Shown in pieces: positions 41,796 through 50,909 of a DNA stretch of 64,000 nucleotides (its first letter is position 1; every line of letters begins with the position of its first letter). The notes below the pieces were generated by a model. It did no database searches. It had not been told where the DNA came from and was given only the letters and a program-made list of their open reading frames with translations. The DNA is from Flavitalea plasmicola (lineage in GTDB: Bacteria; Bacteroidota; Bacteroidia; Chitinophagales; Chitinophagaceae). The stretch spans positions 62,001 to 126,000 of the forward strand of contig NZ_JAUOTO010000009.1 in NCBI RefSeq assembly GCF_030546645.1, written 5' to 3'. Both the position numbers and the translations under genes were made by a program.

Positions 41796-44700
41796 ATGGG
41801 TAATAAGCGTAATATGAGATCTCTATATGCTTTTTGTTTTTTGCTCTACTTTTCTACGCAGGCTGTTACTGCCGGAGAATTACCGGTGAGGTATCTTGGA
41901 ATAGAGCAAGGGCTTTCCAATAATTCAGTTATCAGTATCTGTCAGGATCATAATGGCTTTTTATGGATCGGTACCTACGATGGGCTAAACCGATATGATG
42001 GATATGCTTTTAAAGTATTCCATAATGTGATCGGGGATACCAATTCGCTTGCCATCAATAATATTTACGCTATAGAAGAGGACAAGAGCCGTAATATCTG
42101 GGTGGGGGGGCAAGAGGGCTTAAGCGTATACAATGTGCTCACGGCAAAATTCTCCAAAGTACGATATGCTTCTTTATCAGGGACATTGGAAGGTCTCCAC
42201 GATAATGTTCACCAGGTGAAGGCGGTCCGCTCCAACTGTATATTCGTGGCTACCCAGCACAATGGGCTGCTGCTGTTTGAAAATGGCGCTGCTAATGGCC
42301 TGCAGGTCCCTTTAGAGGGTCAGCTTTCCGGAAAGTATGACGTCACCGGGCTCGAAGAGGGGCCTGATCATCGCATTTGGGTATTTGTACAACATGAGGG
42401 GTTATTCAGCTATAACCCCGTGCAAAAAAAGCTTTATAAGGCCAACAGCAGCATTCAGCAGGTGAATTGCCTGAAAACCGATGGTAAAGGAAGGCTTTGG
42501 CTGGCAAATGATGCCGGGGTTTTTTTATATGATCCCGGGTCAAACAGTTATTCCGGCAATTTTATGCCTTTTAAAGCGAAGGTGGTAACCTTGTGCCCGG
42601 ATAAGAAGGGGGTCTTATGGATAGGTTCGGACGGGGCTGGATTGTGGACCCTGCCGGATAGCGCTCCTTTTGCAAGGCCGTTGACGAGAGGCGATGGAAA
42701 ACCGCTGATAAACAGCAATTCCGCCTTTACCATTTATGAAGACGCGGAAGAACGCAAATGGATCGGCACTTTAAGGGGCGGCATCAACATAATCGACCCC
42801 GTTGCCTTACCCTTTGGAAAAGCGGTCTATGAGCCAACCTCCGGAGGTAACTTAGTAGATAATTTCATACTCTCATTTTGTGAAGATGCGAAAGGCAATG
42901 TTTGGGTCGGTACTGACGGGGCCGGGTTAAGGTATTGGGACCGGGTGAAGAACAGCTATCGTTGTTTCAGGCATTCCCCGTCGGAACCGAAGAGCGTCAG
43001 CAGTGACTTTATCACCAGTATAACCAAGGATTATAAGGGAGATCTATGGGTGTCAACCTGGTTTGGAGGGGTTAACAGGTTTAATAAGGCAACAGGCACC
43101 TTTGAAAGGTACAATTGTTTTAACCCGGCGACCAAGGCAGAAGAAAATAATGTCTGGGTTGTTTTCGAAGATTCACAAAAAACGCTTTGGGCCAGCGCTA
43201 CCAATGAGGGTTGTCTGTATTATTTTGACAGGGCCCTGAACCGGTTTGTTCTATTCGACCAGGGGCTTACCAATCTTCAATGCATGGCTGAAGACAGTGA
43301 AGGTAATCTTTGGGGGGGCAATTATACCACCCTTATCAGGATCGATCGAAACCATCGAAACCATACCTTTTATAACCTGGGGTATCCGGTCCGTTGCATT
43401 CATGAGGATAGGGATAAGCATCTATGGGTCGGCACCCTGGGCGGGGGACTTTTCCTTTTCAATCGTCAGAACGGGCAGTCGGCCCAGTATACGACAACAG
43501 ATGGGCTGCCCAGCAATATGCTATTGCGGTTCCTGGAAGATGGAAGCGGGAATTTATGGATCAGCACCTTCAATGGGCTGGCAAAGTTCAATCTAAAAAC
43601 ACGGACTTTCAGGAACTTTACACAATCCGACGGGTTGCAAAGCAACCAGTTCGGCTTTAATGCGGCTGCGGCTTTGAGCACAGGGGAGTTCCTTTTCGGC
43701 GGTATTAAGGGTTTCAATTATTTTTTCCCCGACAGCATCCGTAATAACGCAAAAACACCCAAAGTTTTCCTGGATAGGATCAATATAGACAATAAACCTG
43801 TGGAGGCAGACACTTCCTATGTTTCAGGCCGTGACATGGAAAAGATAACAGAGATCACGGTGCCCTATGCCAAGTCGATCCTTTCCATGGATTTTGTCGC
43901 ACTCACTTTCACCGGGGTGGATAAAATAAAATATGCTTATTACCTGGATGGATGGGACAAAAGCTGGAATTATGTCACTACTGCCAGAACCGCCAATTAC
44001 TCCAGGCTGGCGGCCGGCAGCTATGATCTTAAAGTTAAGATCTCCGGTCCGGATGGTAAGTGGAGCAATGCGGAACAACTGCTGAGGATCATCGTTCTGC
44101 CCCCCTGGTATCAAACCTGGTGGGCGTACTTGCTTTATGCCATGGTATTTGCCGGGTCTATTTATTTGTACATTCAGTATGCGCGCAGGCAGGAGCGGTT
44201 GAAGTTCGAGATCAAGCTTGCCCAGCTTGAAAGTGAAAAAGAGAAGAACCTTTCTGAAAGGAAGCTGTCTTTTTTTACCCATATATCCCATGAATTCAGG
44301 TCGCCCCTGACGCTGATCATAGACCCGCTGAAAAAGGCGATGAGACAAACGGGCGGCGGCTTGCCCATGGAAGACCTGGCCGTTGCGCACCGGAATGCCC
44401 GGCGCCTGTTAAGCCTTGTGGATCAGCTGCTGTTGTTCAGAAAAGCCGATAGCGGCGGAGATGTATTGAAGATATCTGCTATCGATATCGTGGCTTTATG
44501 CGACGAAGTATATCAATGTTTTACCCAGCAGGCGGCCTCCAGGGAGATCAGCTACCGGTTTACCGCTTCAATGGGATCGATGCTCATACAGGGTGATTAT
44601 GAAAAAATTGAAATAGCCCTTTTCAACATCCTCTCCAATGCTTTTAAGTTTACACCTCCAGGGGGAAGCATTGACTTTCGTTTGACGGAGACCGGAGAGC

Positions 44701-45875
44701 GCGTTTGTATTGAAATCAGCGACACGGGATGTGGGATCCCCGAGAACGATCTGGAAAAGGTGTTCGATAAATTCCAGCAGGTGCACGCCAATAATAAAGG
44801 TAAAGCAGGGTTCGGGATCGGTCTTTTCCTGGTAAAGCATTTTATCGAACGTCATAAGGGTACTGTCAGCTGTAAGAGCGTACCGGGGGAGGGAGCAGTC
44901 TTTACTATTTGCCTGTTGAAGCAAATCCCGGAGCTAGGGGAAGCTTACGTCATGGAAGGTCCGGGAGCAAAATTTGAACTTTTAGAAGAATTGATGGAAG
45001 AACAGGGGCGTGTTGCGGATGAAACTCCCGGGGTTCCCAGCAAGGGCAAAACGGTGGAAGAAGTGGTGACAGAAAAAAAATCCATCTTATTGATCGACGA
45101 CCATGCGGAGATCCGGCAGTATTTATACCGGCTTTTTTCGTCCCAATACCTGCTATATACGGCTGATAATGGCGTGGAGGGATTCCAGCTGGCGGAGGAA
45201 CATATTCCCGATCTTATTATCAGCGATATTAATATGGCCGGAATGGATGGCATCGAGCTATGTACCAAGATCAAGCAGTCCGAATTTCTGGGCCATATAC
45301 CCGTGATCCTGCTTACGGCCGCCACGACATCGGAAACCAAGCTAAAGGGGATCGAAGGCGGAGCCGATGATTATTTTACCAAGCCTTTCGACAGCGAGCA
45401 TCTGATGGCGAGGGTGGAAGCGGTGCTTAAGAACAGGAATGTGCTGCAGCGGTATTTCCTGGACAGTATCACGCTAAAGGAAAGCACGGTCAAGGTGCCA
45501 AAGGAATACCAGGACTTCCTGAGAAAATGCATCGCTGTAATTGAGGAAAATATTGATAATGAGGAGTTTACCATGAAGAAGTTCTCCAAGGCCATGGGTA
45601 TGAGCCATTCGCGGCTCAACCAGAAGGTCAAGGCGATCTCCGGGCAGCGGTTGAACGCTTTTATCCGATCTATCAGGCTTAGGAGGGCCGCTGTGCTGAT
45701 GCTGACGGAAAATGTAAATGTCAGCCAGGCTGCTTTCCAGGTTGGCATCAGTGATTCCCGGTATTTCAGAGAGCAGTTTGTGGGCATCTTTGGCATAACC
45801 CCTTCCGAATACATCAAAAAATACCGGCAATCTTTTAACCAGCAATTAAATAGTATCCGGGAGGTGGAGGAATGA
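41796..45875 (+). CDS. Hybrid two-component system regulator (HTCS) of a glycan locus
   Basis: Frame opening at TTG 41730 is unlikely; ATG at 41796 (or 41814) gives about 1359 residues with a signal peptide. Order: two seven-bladed Reg_prop beta-propellers (about 30-690, blades such as DHNGFLWIGTYDGLNRYDG), a Y_Y_Y domain (about 725-805), one membrane helix, HisKA with His832 (THISHEFRSPLTL), HATPase, receiver with Asp1144 (ISDINMAGMDG, Ala in place of the usual Pro) and a C-terminal AraC helix-turn-helix. HTCS proteins sense an oligosaccharide in the periplasm and activate the adjacent susC. The second SusC/D operon is the likely target, through direct repeats at 45927-45960. Confidence 0.96.
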   Translation: MGNKRNMRSLYAFCFLLYFSTQAVTAGELPVRYLGIEQGLSNNSVISICQDHNGFLWIGTYDGLNRYDGYAFKVFHNVIGDTNSLAINNIYAIEEDKSRNIWVGGQEGLSVYNVLTAKFSKVRYASLSGTLEGLHDNVHQVKAVRSNCIFVATQHNGLLLFENGAANGLQVPLEGQLSGKYDVTGLEEGPDHRIWVFVQHEGLFSYNPVQKKLYKANSSIQQVNCLKTDGKGRLWLANDAGVFLYDPGSNSYSGNFMPFKAKVVTLCPDKKGVLWIGSDGAGLWTLPDSAPFARPLTRGDGKPLINSNSAFTIYEDAEERKWIGTLRGGINIIDPVALPFGKAVYEPTSGGNLVDNFILSFCEDAKGNVWVGTDGAGLRYWDRVKNSYRCFRHSPSEPKSVSSDFITSITKDYKGDLWVSTWFGGVNRFNKATGTFERYNCFNPATKAEENNVWVVFEDSQKTLWASATNEGCLYYFDRALNRFVLFDQGLTNLQCMAEDSEGNLWGGNYTTLIRIDRNHRNHTFYNLGYPVRCIHEDRDKHLWVGTLGGGLFLFNRQNGQSAQYTTTDGLPSNMLLRFLEDGSGNLWISTFNGLAKFNLKTRTFRNFTQSDGLQSNQFGFNAAAALSTGEFLFGGIKGFNYFFPDSIRNNAKTPKVFLDRINIDNKPVEADTSYVSGRDMEKITEITVPYAKSILSMDFVALTFTGVDKIKYAYYLDGWDKSWNYVTTARTANYSRLAAGSYDLKVKISGPDGKWSNAEQLLRIIVLPPWYQTWWAYLLYAMVFAGSIYLYIQYARRQERLKFEIKLAQLESEKEKNLSERKLSFFTHISHEFRSPLTLIIDPLKKAMRQTGGGLPMEDLAVAHRNARRLLSLVDQLLLFRKADSGGDVLKISAIDIVALCDEVYQCFTQQAASREISYRFTASMGSMLIQGDYEKIEIALFNILSNAFKFTPPGGSIDFRLTETGERVCIEISDTGCGIPENDLEKVFDKFQQVHANNKGKAGFGIGLFLVKHFIERHKGTVSCKSVPGEGAVFTICLLKQIPELGEAYVMEGPGAKFELLEELMEEQGRVADETPGVPSKGKTVEEVVTEKKSILLIDDHAEIRQYLYRLFSSQYLLYTADNGVEGFQLAEEHIPDLIISDINMAGMDGIELCTKIKQSEFLGHIPVILLTAATTSETKLKGIEGGADDYFTKPFDSEHLMARVEAVLKNRNVLQRYFLDSITLKESTVKVPKEYQDFLRKCIAVIEENIDNEEFTMKKFSKAMGMSHSRLNQKVKAISGQRLNAFIRSIRLRRAAVLMLTENVNVSQAAFQVGISDSRYFREQFVGIFGITPSEYIKKYRQSFNQQLNSIREVEE

Positions 45876-45926
45876 TCCTTCGCTAAAATCTGCTCAAAAA
45901 AGGGGGGAATTTTCAATTTCTGCGCA

Positions 45927-45988
45927 TTTTACCCCCCATTCCTGTGTGTTTTGTCCCCCCTCAACCCTGTTTGGGCTGAGTACTTTGC
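45927..45988 (+). promoter_or_regulatory. C-run direct repeats and -7 box upstream of second susC (likely HTCS site)
   Basis: TTTTACCCCCC (45927-45937) and TTTTGTCCCCCC (45949-45960) are direct repeats whose C-runs start 23 bp apart. Twenty bp after the second repeat lies TACTTTGC (45981-45988), a -7-like box, and the susC ATG follows at 46046. Direct repeats of about two helical turns beside the -33 position suit AraC-type activators such as the adjacent HTCS. A G-run at 45902-45907 could also pair with the first C-run. Confidence 0.55.
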
Positions 45989-46045
45989 ATACAGTTAAGA
46001 CCTGCTATAGAATTAATTTACTAAAACTAAACGACGCTTGTCATT

Positions 46046-49000
46046 ATGAAGAGTCTATTGTTTTCGGCTGTAAACACAGCCAGGAATTCTTTTGTCTCCC
46101 TTCGGGCTGGGCGAAGAATGGTATCGATCTGCATCCTGCTGTTTTGTGCCTCGGCCACGCTGTGGGCCCAGCAGGTGATCACAGGAAAAGTAAGCGCAGG
46201 CGGCGCTCCTCTCCCGGATGTAACCGTTTCTGTGGACGGTGGAAAAAATTCAACCAGAACAAACGATGCAGGGACTTTTACCATCAGTGTGCCTGCCAAT
46301 TCCATCCTCCTGTTCACTCATATAGGATATGCCCCTAAAAAGGTGGCTGTTCCCAAAAATGGGAATATGGAAGTGCAATTGGAAACGGCGAGTGAAGGCC
46401 TGAGCGACGTGGTAGTAGTGGGATATGGTACGGTGAGGAAGGCGGATCTGATCAGTTCGGTGGGTTCCATCTCCGGAAAAGAGCTGACGACCTTTAAAGA
46501 TCCCAACGCCGCAAATTCCCTTCAGGGCGAAGTGCCAGGCGTCCGCGTGCTCGCCGGTTCAAACGGCCCGGGCGCGCAACCTAATATATATATCAGGGGC
46601 GTGTATACCATCCAGGGATCCAGTCAGCCTCTTTTGATCGTTGACGGAGTTCCCATCCAAAGCGGATATTTTAATTCCATCAATCCGGCAGACATTGAAA
46701 GGATGGACGTGTTGAAAGATGCATCCGCTGCGGCTATCTATGGGGCGCAGGCCGCCAGTGGGGTCATTGTGATCACCACGAAAAAAGGCAAGGCCGGTCA
46801 AAGTAATCTGAATGTCACGGTGAATTACCAGTCCCAGGCAGTTAAGAAGCCTTTTACGATGGCAGGTTCCGCGGAATGGCTGAGATTCCAACGGCTGTCC
46901 AATCCCAGTTTTACCATTACGGAGACGCCTGTCAATCAATATGATACTACCAAGTCATCAGATTGGTGGAAGGCCGTGATCAACCCTCATAGTCCCACTA
47001 CGAATGTAGGGATCAGCTATACGGGCGGGTCTGAAAAATCGCAGTATGCCATGAGCTTGTCTTATACTGATGCGCATGCCAACACCAAGGTGGGTGATTG
47101 GAAAAGGATCACCGCCCGATTTACCGGCGACTTTAAGATCAACGAATGGCTGAAGTTCGGAGGATCTATTGCCCCACGGTATGAAACCTGGATCAACACA
47201 CCGGTGGACTTTTTAGGGCTGCTGGGCACGGACCCTATAACGAGCCCCTTCATTAATCCGAATTTGCAGCATATCCCCGCTTCCGCAAATCCTTCGCTGT
47301 ACGATGCACAATGGAGCGCTTATGGAACACCTTATGGGGGGCCGGGGAATGGAACGCCTCCTCCCAATTATGTGTTTGGCATGAACCTGGCCACCTTGAG
47401 CCCCAATCAACTATATGGGATCCAATCCAGTTCATTCATGGAAATCCAACCCATTAAGAACCTGACCTTCCGCACCACTGTCGGAGCCAATGTGGATAAT
47501 ACCACCAGTAATTTTTTCACACCCAGGTATTATCTGAACCCGAATAGTTATAGTGCGTTGACCAAGGCGGGGACGGGATTCGACACCAAATACAATTGGG
47601 TGGTGAGCAATGTGCTGACCTATAAGCTGAATGTGGCGGAAAAGCATCATATCACGGCGCTTGTCGGTCAGGAAGCTGCGGAACAAAAGGAATATTATGG
47701 CAGCAGTCAGAAAGTTTCCGCTGATAGTTCCAATGGCAACAATCCCCTGTTCGCCTATGCCGATTACCTCAATATGGATCTGACCAATCCTGCCGTGCTG
47801 GCTGCTTTCGGAATTGGGCCCGATGGAAGTTCCAGCCCTAAGGGGGGAATCAACAATGCCTACTGGGTAAAAAGATCTGCTTATTTCGGTCGTGTGGAAT
47901 ACAATTATGACGGCAAATATTATTTAACGGCCAACGCAAGAAGGGATGGCAACTCCAAATTCCCGCCGGGCAACCAATATGCCTTCTTCCCGTCTGTTTC
48001 AGTTGGATGGCGCCTGTCTGGCGAAGATTTTATGAAAAGCTTTGGCTGGATGAATAATCTTATGCTTAAAGCGAGGTGGGGTAAAAGAGGCAATGCCGAT
48101 GCGATCACCCGGAGCACCTGGTACAGCCTGGTATCCACGGGCGCCACCTATCCATTCGCGGGGCAGATGGCGTACGGAACCGTACCCACGCAGATAGGGA
48201 ACCCGAATCTGAAATGGGAGACTGACCTGGATCGTGGAGCGGGATTGGATGGAACGCTGTTCAATAACAAGCTGAACTTCGAATTTGAATACTTCGACAA
48301 TAAGTCCAGCGGCGCCATTCTGACGCTGCCGTCCATTCCTTTGAGTGCGGGACAGCCTAATTTGCCAACGGCCAACGTGGCCAGTATCGGGAACAGGGGC
48401 TGGGAATTTTCAACCAGCTATATCATTTCCCTGCCGAATGAGCTAAGGATCATCCCCAGGATCTCCCTGAGCCATGTGAAATCCACTTATCTGAGCCTGG
48501 GTGGTGTTCAGGGCCTGGATGTGGGGGTACAGGATGGCTACCGGGAACAGGAGAGATTCGGAATGTCCTTTACGAGAATGTATACCAAAGGCGGGGTCGG
48601 AGCTTTTTACGGCTATAAAGTGGCGGGCATATTCAAGTCACAGGCCGACATCAATGCGTATACCGATAAGAATGGCAATATGATCCAGCCATTGGCTAAG
48701 CCGGGAGATTTCAAATACGTTGACGTAAACGGAGATGGTACCATCAATACGGCAGGTGACCGCACTTTTTTGGGTGATCCGTATCCGAAGCTGAATATGG
48801 ATTTTTCGATCAAGGCTGATTTTAAGGGATTCGATCTGCTGGCGGAAATGTATGGTTCATATGGGCAAAAGGTAGCGAATACTACGAAACGCTACCTGAT
48901 CACCGGCGACCGTGCATCCAACGTAATTGCCGGCAGCTATGACAAGATCTGGAGGGCTGACAATACCAGTGCAGTCAATCCCAATCCTGCCACGGGGAAC

Positions 49001-49267
49001 AATTATAATTTCTCCAGCTGGTATGTGGAATCCGGGAGCTTTACCAGGATCCGGAATATTCAATTGGGATATACTTTTCCTTTCCTGAAAGTGAACGGCA
49101 TCAAGAGTGTTCGCGTCTATGTGGGAGCGCAGAACCTGGCCACCATTACCAAATACAAAGGCTTTAATCCCGAAGTGCAATCCGACAGCCAGCAGTACCA
49201 GGGGGTTGACAGAGGGCAATACCCGGTGCCCAAATCATTCAATGCTGGTGTAAGCCTGGGATTATAA
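46046..49267 (+). CDS. SusC/RagA family TonB-linked outer-membrane transporter (second pair)
   Basis: A 1073-residue outer-membrane protein: an extended N-terminus with the signal peptide core at about 26-40, a carboxypeptidase-regulatory-like domain (about 45-115), the SusC signature VVVVGYGTVRKADLISSVGS (about 122-141), plug with DVLKDASAAAIYGAQAASGV, and a barrel ending FNAGVSLGL. It forms the import pore for oligosaccharides captured by the following SusD. It lies 170 bp after the HTCS gene on the same strand and is the first gene of a SusCD-GH30-CRTAC1 run with gaps of 2-23 bp. ATG at 46118 (MVSICILLF) is an alternative start. Confidence 0.96.
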   Translation: MKSLLFSAVNTARNSFVSLRAGRRMVSICILLFCASATLWAQQVITGKVSAGGAPLPDVTVSVDGGKNSTRTNDAGTFTISVPANSILLFTHIGYAPKKVAVPKNGNMEVQLETASEGLSDVVVVGYGTVRKADLISSVGSISGKELTTFKDPNAANSLQGEVPGVRVLAGSNGPGAQPNIYIRGVYTIQGSSQPLLIVDGVPIQSGYFNSINPADIERMDVLKDASAAAIYGAQAASGVIVITTKKGKAGQSNLNVTVNYQSQAVKKPFTMAGSAEWLRFQRLSNPSFTITETPVNQYDTTKSSDWWKAVINPHSPTTNVGISYTGGSEKSQYAMSLSYTDAHANTKVGDWKRITARFTGDFKINEWLKFGGSIAPRYETWINTPVDFLGLLGTDPITSPFINPNLQHIPASANPSLYDAQWSAYGTPYGGPGNGTPPPNYVFGMNLATLSPNQLYGIQSSSFMEIQPIKNLTFRTTVGANVDNTTSNFFTPRYYLNPNSYSALTKAGTGFDTKYNWVVSNVLTYKLNVAEKHHITALVGQEAAEQKEYYGSSQKVSADSSNGNNPLFAYADYLNMDLTNPAVLAAFGIGPDGSSSPKGGINNAYWVKRSAYFGRVEYNYDGKYYLTANARRDGNSKFPPGNQYAFFPSVSVGWRLSGEDFMKSFGWMNNLMLKARWGKRGNADAITRSTWYSLVSTGATYPFAGQMAYGTVPTQIGNPNLKWETDLDRGAGLDGTLFNNKLNFEFEYFDNKSSGAILTLPSIPLSAGQPNLPTANVASIGNRGWEFSTSYIISLPNELRIIPRISLSHVKSTYLSLGGVQGLDVGVQDGYREQERFGMSFTRMYTKGGVGAFYGYKVAGIFKSQADINAYTDKNGNMIQPLAKPGDFKYVDVNGDGTINTAGDRTFLGDPYPKLNMDFSIKADFKGFDLLAEMYGSYGQKVANTTKRYLITGDRASNVIAGSYDKIWRADNTSAVNPNPATGNNYNFSSWYVESGSFTRIRNIQLGYTFPFLKVNGIKSVRVYVGAQNLATITKYKGFNPEVQSDSQQYQGVDRGQYPVPKSFNAGVSLGL

Positions 49268-49290
49268 TTCTCACCTATAACATTGTAATT

Positions 49291-50886
49291 ATGAAAAATA
49301 TTAAGATCATACTGGTTTGTTTTTTTTCAGGCGCCTTCATGCTATCTTCCTGCAAGAAGAGTTTCACGGATATCCCTTACTACGGGCTACAAACTGTTGA
49401 GAATACTGCCGTGTTTCAAACACCCGCGGGTTGTATCAACTATGTGACGGGTTGTTATTCCGCCATCAACCAAAATGACTGGTGGCAGACCATGTGGTAC
49501 CGGCTCAATTTGGAAACAGCCACTGATAACGGCTGGCTGGGAAACCTCGGGGGATTCAGCAATGCGGCGGGCTACCGTGAAGTTGGCAGTCTGGAAAGCA
49601 TCACTCCTACTTCAGGTGATGTTAACAACCTCTATCAATTTAGCTATTTGGGGATCGGACAGTGTAATTTCGGGATCGCCAATTTGTCCAAATCGACTAT
49701 TGACGCCACATTGAAAACCCGTTTGCTGGCCGAAATGCGGTTTTTGAGAGGGTTCTTTTATATGGACCTGGCAAAGAATTTTGGCGGGGTGCCGCTGTAT
49801 ACGGAAAATACCAAGCAAAGCGAGATCCCGCTGGCAAGGGCTTCCGTTGACCAGGTGTGGGCGTTCATCAACGCCGATCTTGAATTTGCGGCAGCCAACC
49901 TGCCTCAACGTAAGAATTATACCAGTCCTGAGGATATGGCAAGGGCGAGTAAGGGCGCGGCCCTGGCTTACCTGGCCTATGCGAATTTATGGGCCGGTCA
50001 TTACGATTCTACGGTCCTGGCGGCAAGTCAATTAATGGGTTTGAATGAATACCAGCTCGAACCCAATTACGGGGATATTTTCAAAGCTGCTTATTACAAT
50101 GGGCAGGAGTCGATCTTCGAGATCGGCGCGAACAACCTGATCGGCAATGTGAATGCTGTAGTTGCGGGAAGCGGCGCCGATGGGGGCTGGGGCTGGCATG
50201 TGCCCAGCAGCAACCTGGAGGATGCTTTTTTAAATGAAAGCGATAGTATCCGAAGGGTGAATACCATCATAAAAAATGGACAGCCTGTTGCGGGAGACCC
50301 TCAGGTGACCAGCTGGAATGGCAATCCCAGTGGGAATACTTCGGCCAGGAACTGGAGAAAGTACTATATTCCGCTGGCGGACCGTAGCCCCGCCAATCAG
50401 GGGTATAGCAACCGCTGGCAGCCCAAACCTTATATATTTATGCGCCTGGCGAACCTGATGCTCATCTACGCTGAAGCGGCCGCCCGGCAAGGGGATGCCG
50501 CAACGGCCAGCGGATTGCTCAACCAGGTGAGGGCGCGCGTAAATCTAACGCCTAAGACTGGCCTGTCCGGGGATGCGTTGGTCAACGCTATTATCCTGGA
50601 GAAAAGACTGGAACTGGCAGGGGAATATGCGGATGTGAGATGGGATGATCTGCATAGGGTAAAAGTGAATGGAACGACGTTGATGTCCTCCATGTTTGGA
50701 ACCAACGGCACTTATGTGCAATGGCTGCAGACAAATACAGACCCGTATGACAGCAGGACCAATATTGCTGAAGTGACTGCCAATAAAGGGAAGCTTTATA
50801 AGCCGGGAACCAATGACCTCTTTCCTATTCCACAGCAGGAAATTCAGGCAGGCGGCGGCGTCATTAAGCAAAACCCGGGTTATTAG
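49291..50886 (+). CDS. SusD/RagB family glycan-binding lipoprotein (second pair)
   Basis: A 531-residue outer-membrane lipoprotein (lipobox FMLSSC, Cys21). The sequence has the SusD plan: helical N-terminal region with LLAEMRFLRGFFYMDLAKNFG and VPLYTE, and the C-terminal RPYIFMRLANLMLIYAEAA-like segment followed by LFPIPQQEIQAGGGVIKQNPGY. It binds glycan above the SusC pore. It is 23 bp after susC and 23 bp before the GH30 gene, in one operon. Its sequence is clearly different from the first SusD, so the two pairs probably bind different glycans or chain lengths. Confidence 0.95.
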   Translation: MKNIKIILVCFFSGAFMLSSCKKSFTDIPYYGLQTVENTAVFQTPAGCINYVTGCYSAINQNDWWQTMWYRLNLETATDNGWLGNLGGFSNAAGYREVGSLESITPTSGDVNNLYQFSYLGIGQCNFGIANLSKSTIDATLKTRLLAEMRFLRGFFYMDLAKNFGGVPLYTENTKQSEIPLARASVDQVWAFINADLEFAAANLPQRKNYTSPEDMARASKGAALAYLAYANLWAGHYDSTVLAASQLMGLNEYQLEPNYGDIFKAAYYNGQESIFEIGANNLIGNVNAVVAGSGADGGWGWHVPSSNLEDAFLNESDSIRRVNTIIKNGQPVAGDPQVTSWNGNPSGNTSARNWRKYYIPLADRSPANQGYSNRWQPKPYIFMRLANLMLIYAEAAARQGDAATASGLLNQVRARVNLTPKTGLSGDALVNAIILEKRLELAGEYADVRWDDLHRVKVNGTTLMSSMFGTNGTYVQWLQTNTDPYDSRTNIAEVTANKGKLYKPGTNDLFPIPQQEIQAGGGVIKQNPGY

Positions 50887-50909
50887 CGGAGCTACTCAAT
50901 GAAAACGAA

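Noticed and set aside
45902-45937. G6/C6 stem as terminator of the HTCS gene
   Set aside because: Only six base pairs around a 24-base loop and no T-run right after it; the C-run is better explained as part of the direct-repeat operator.
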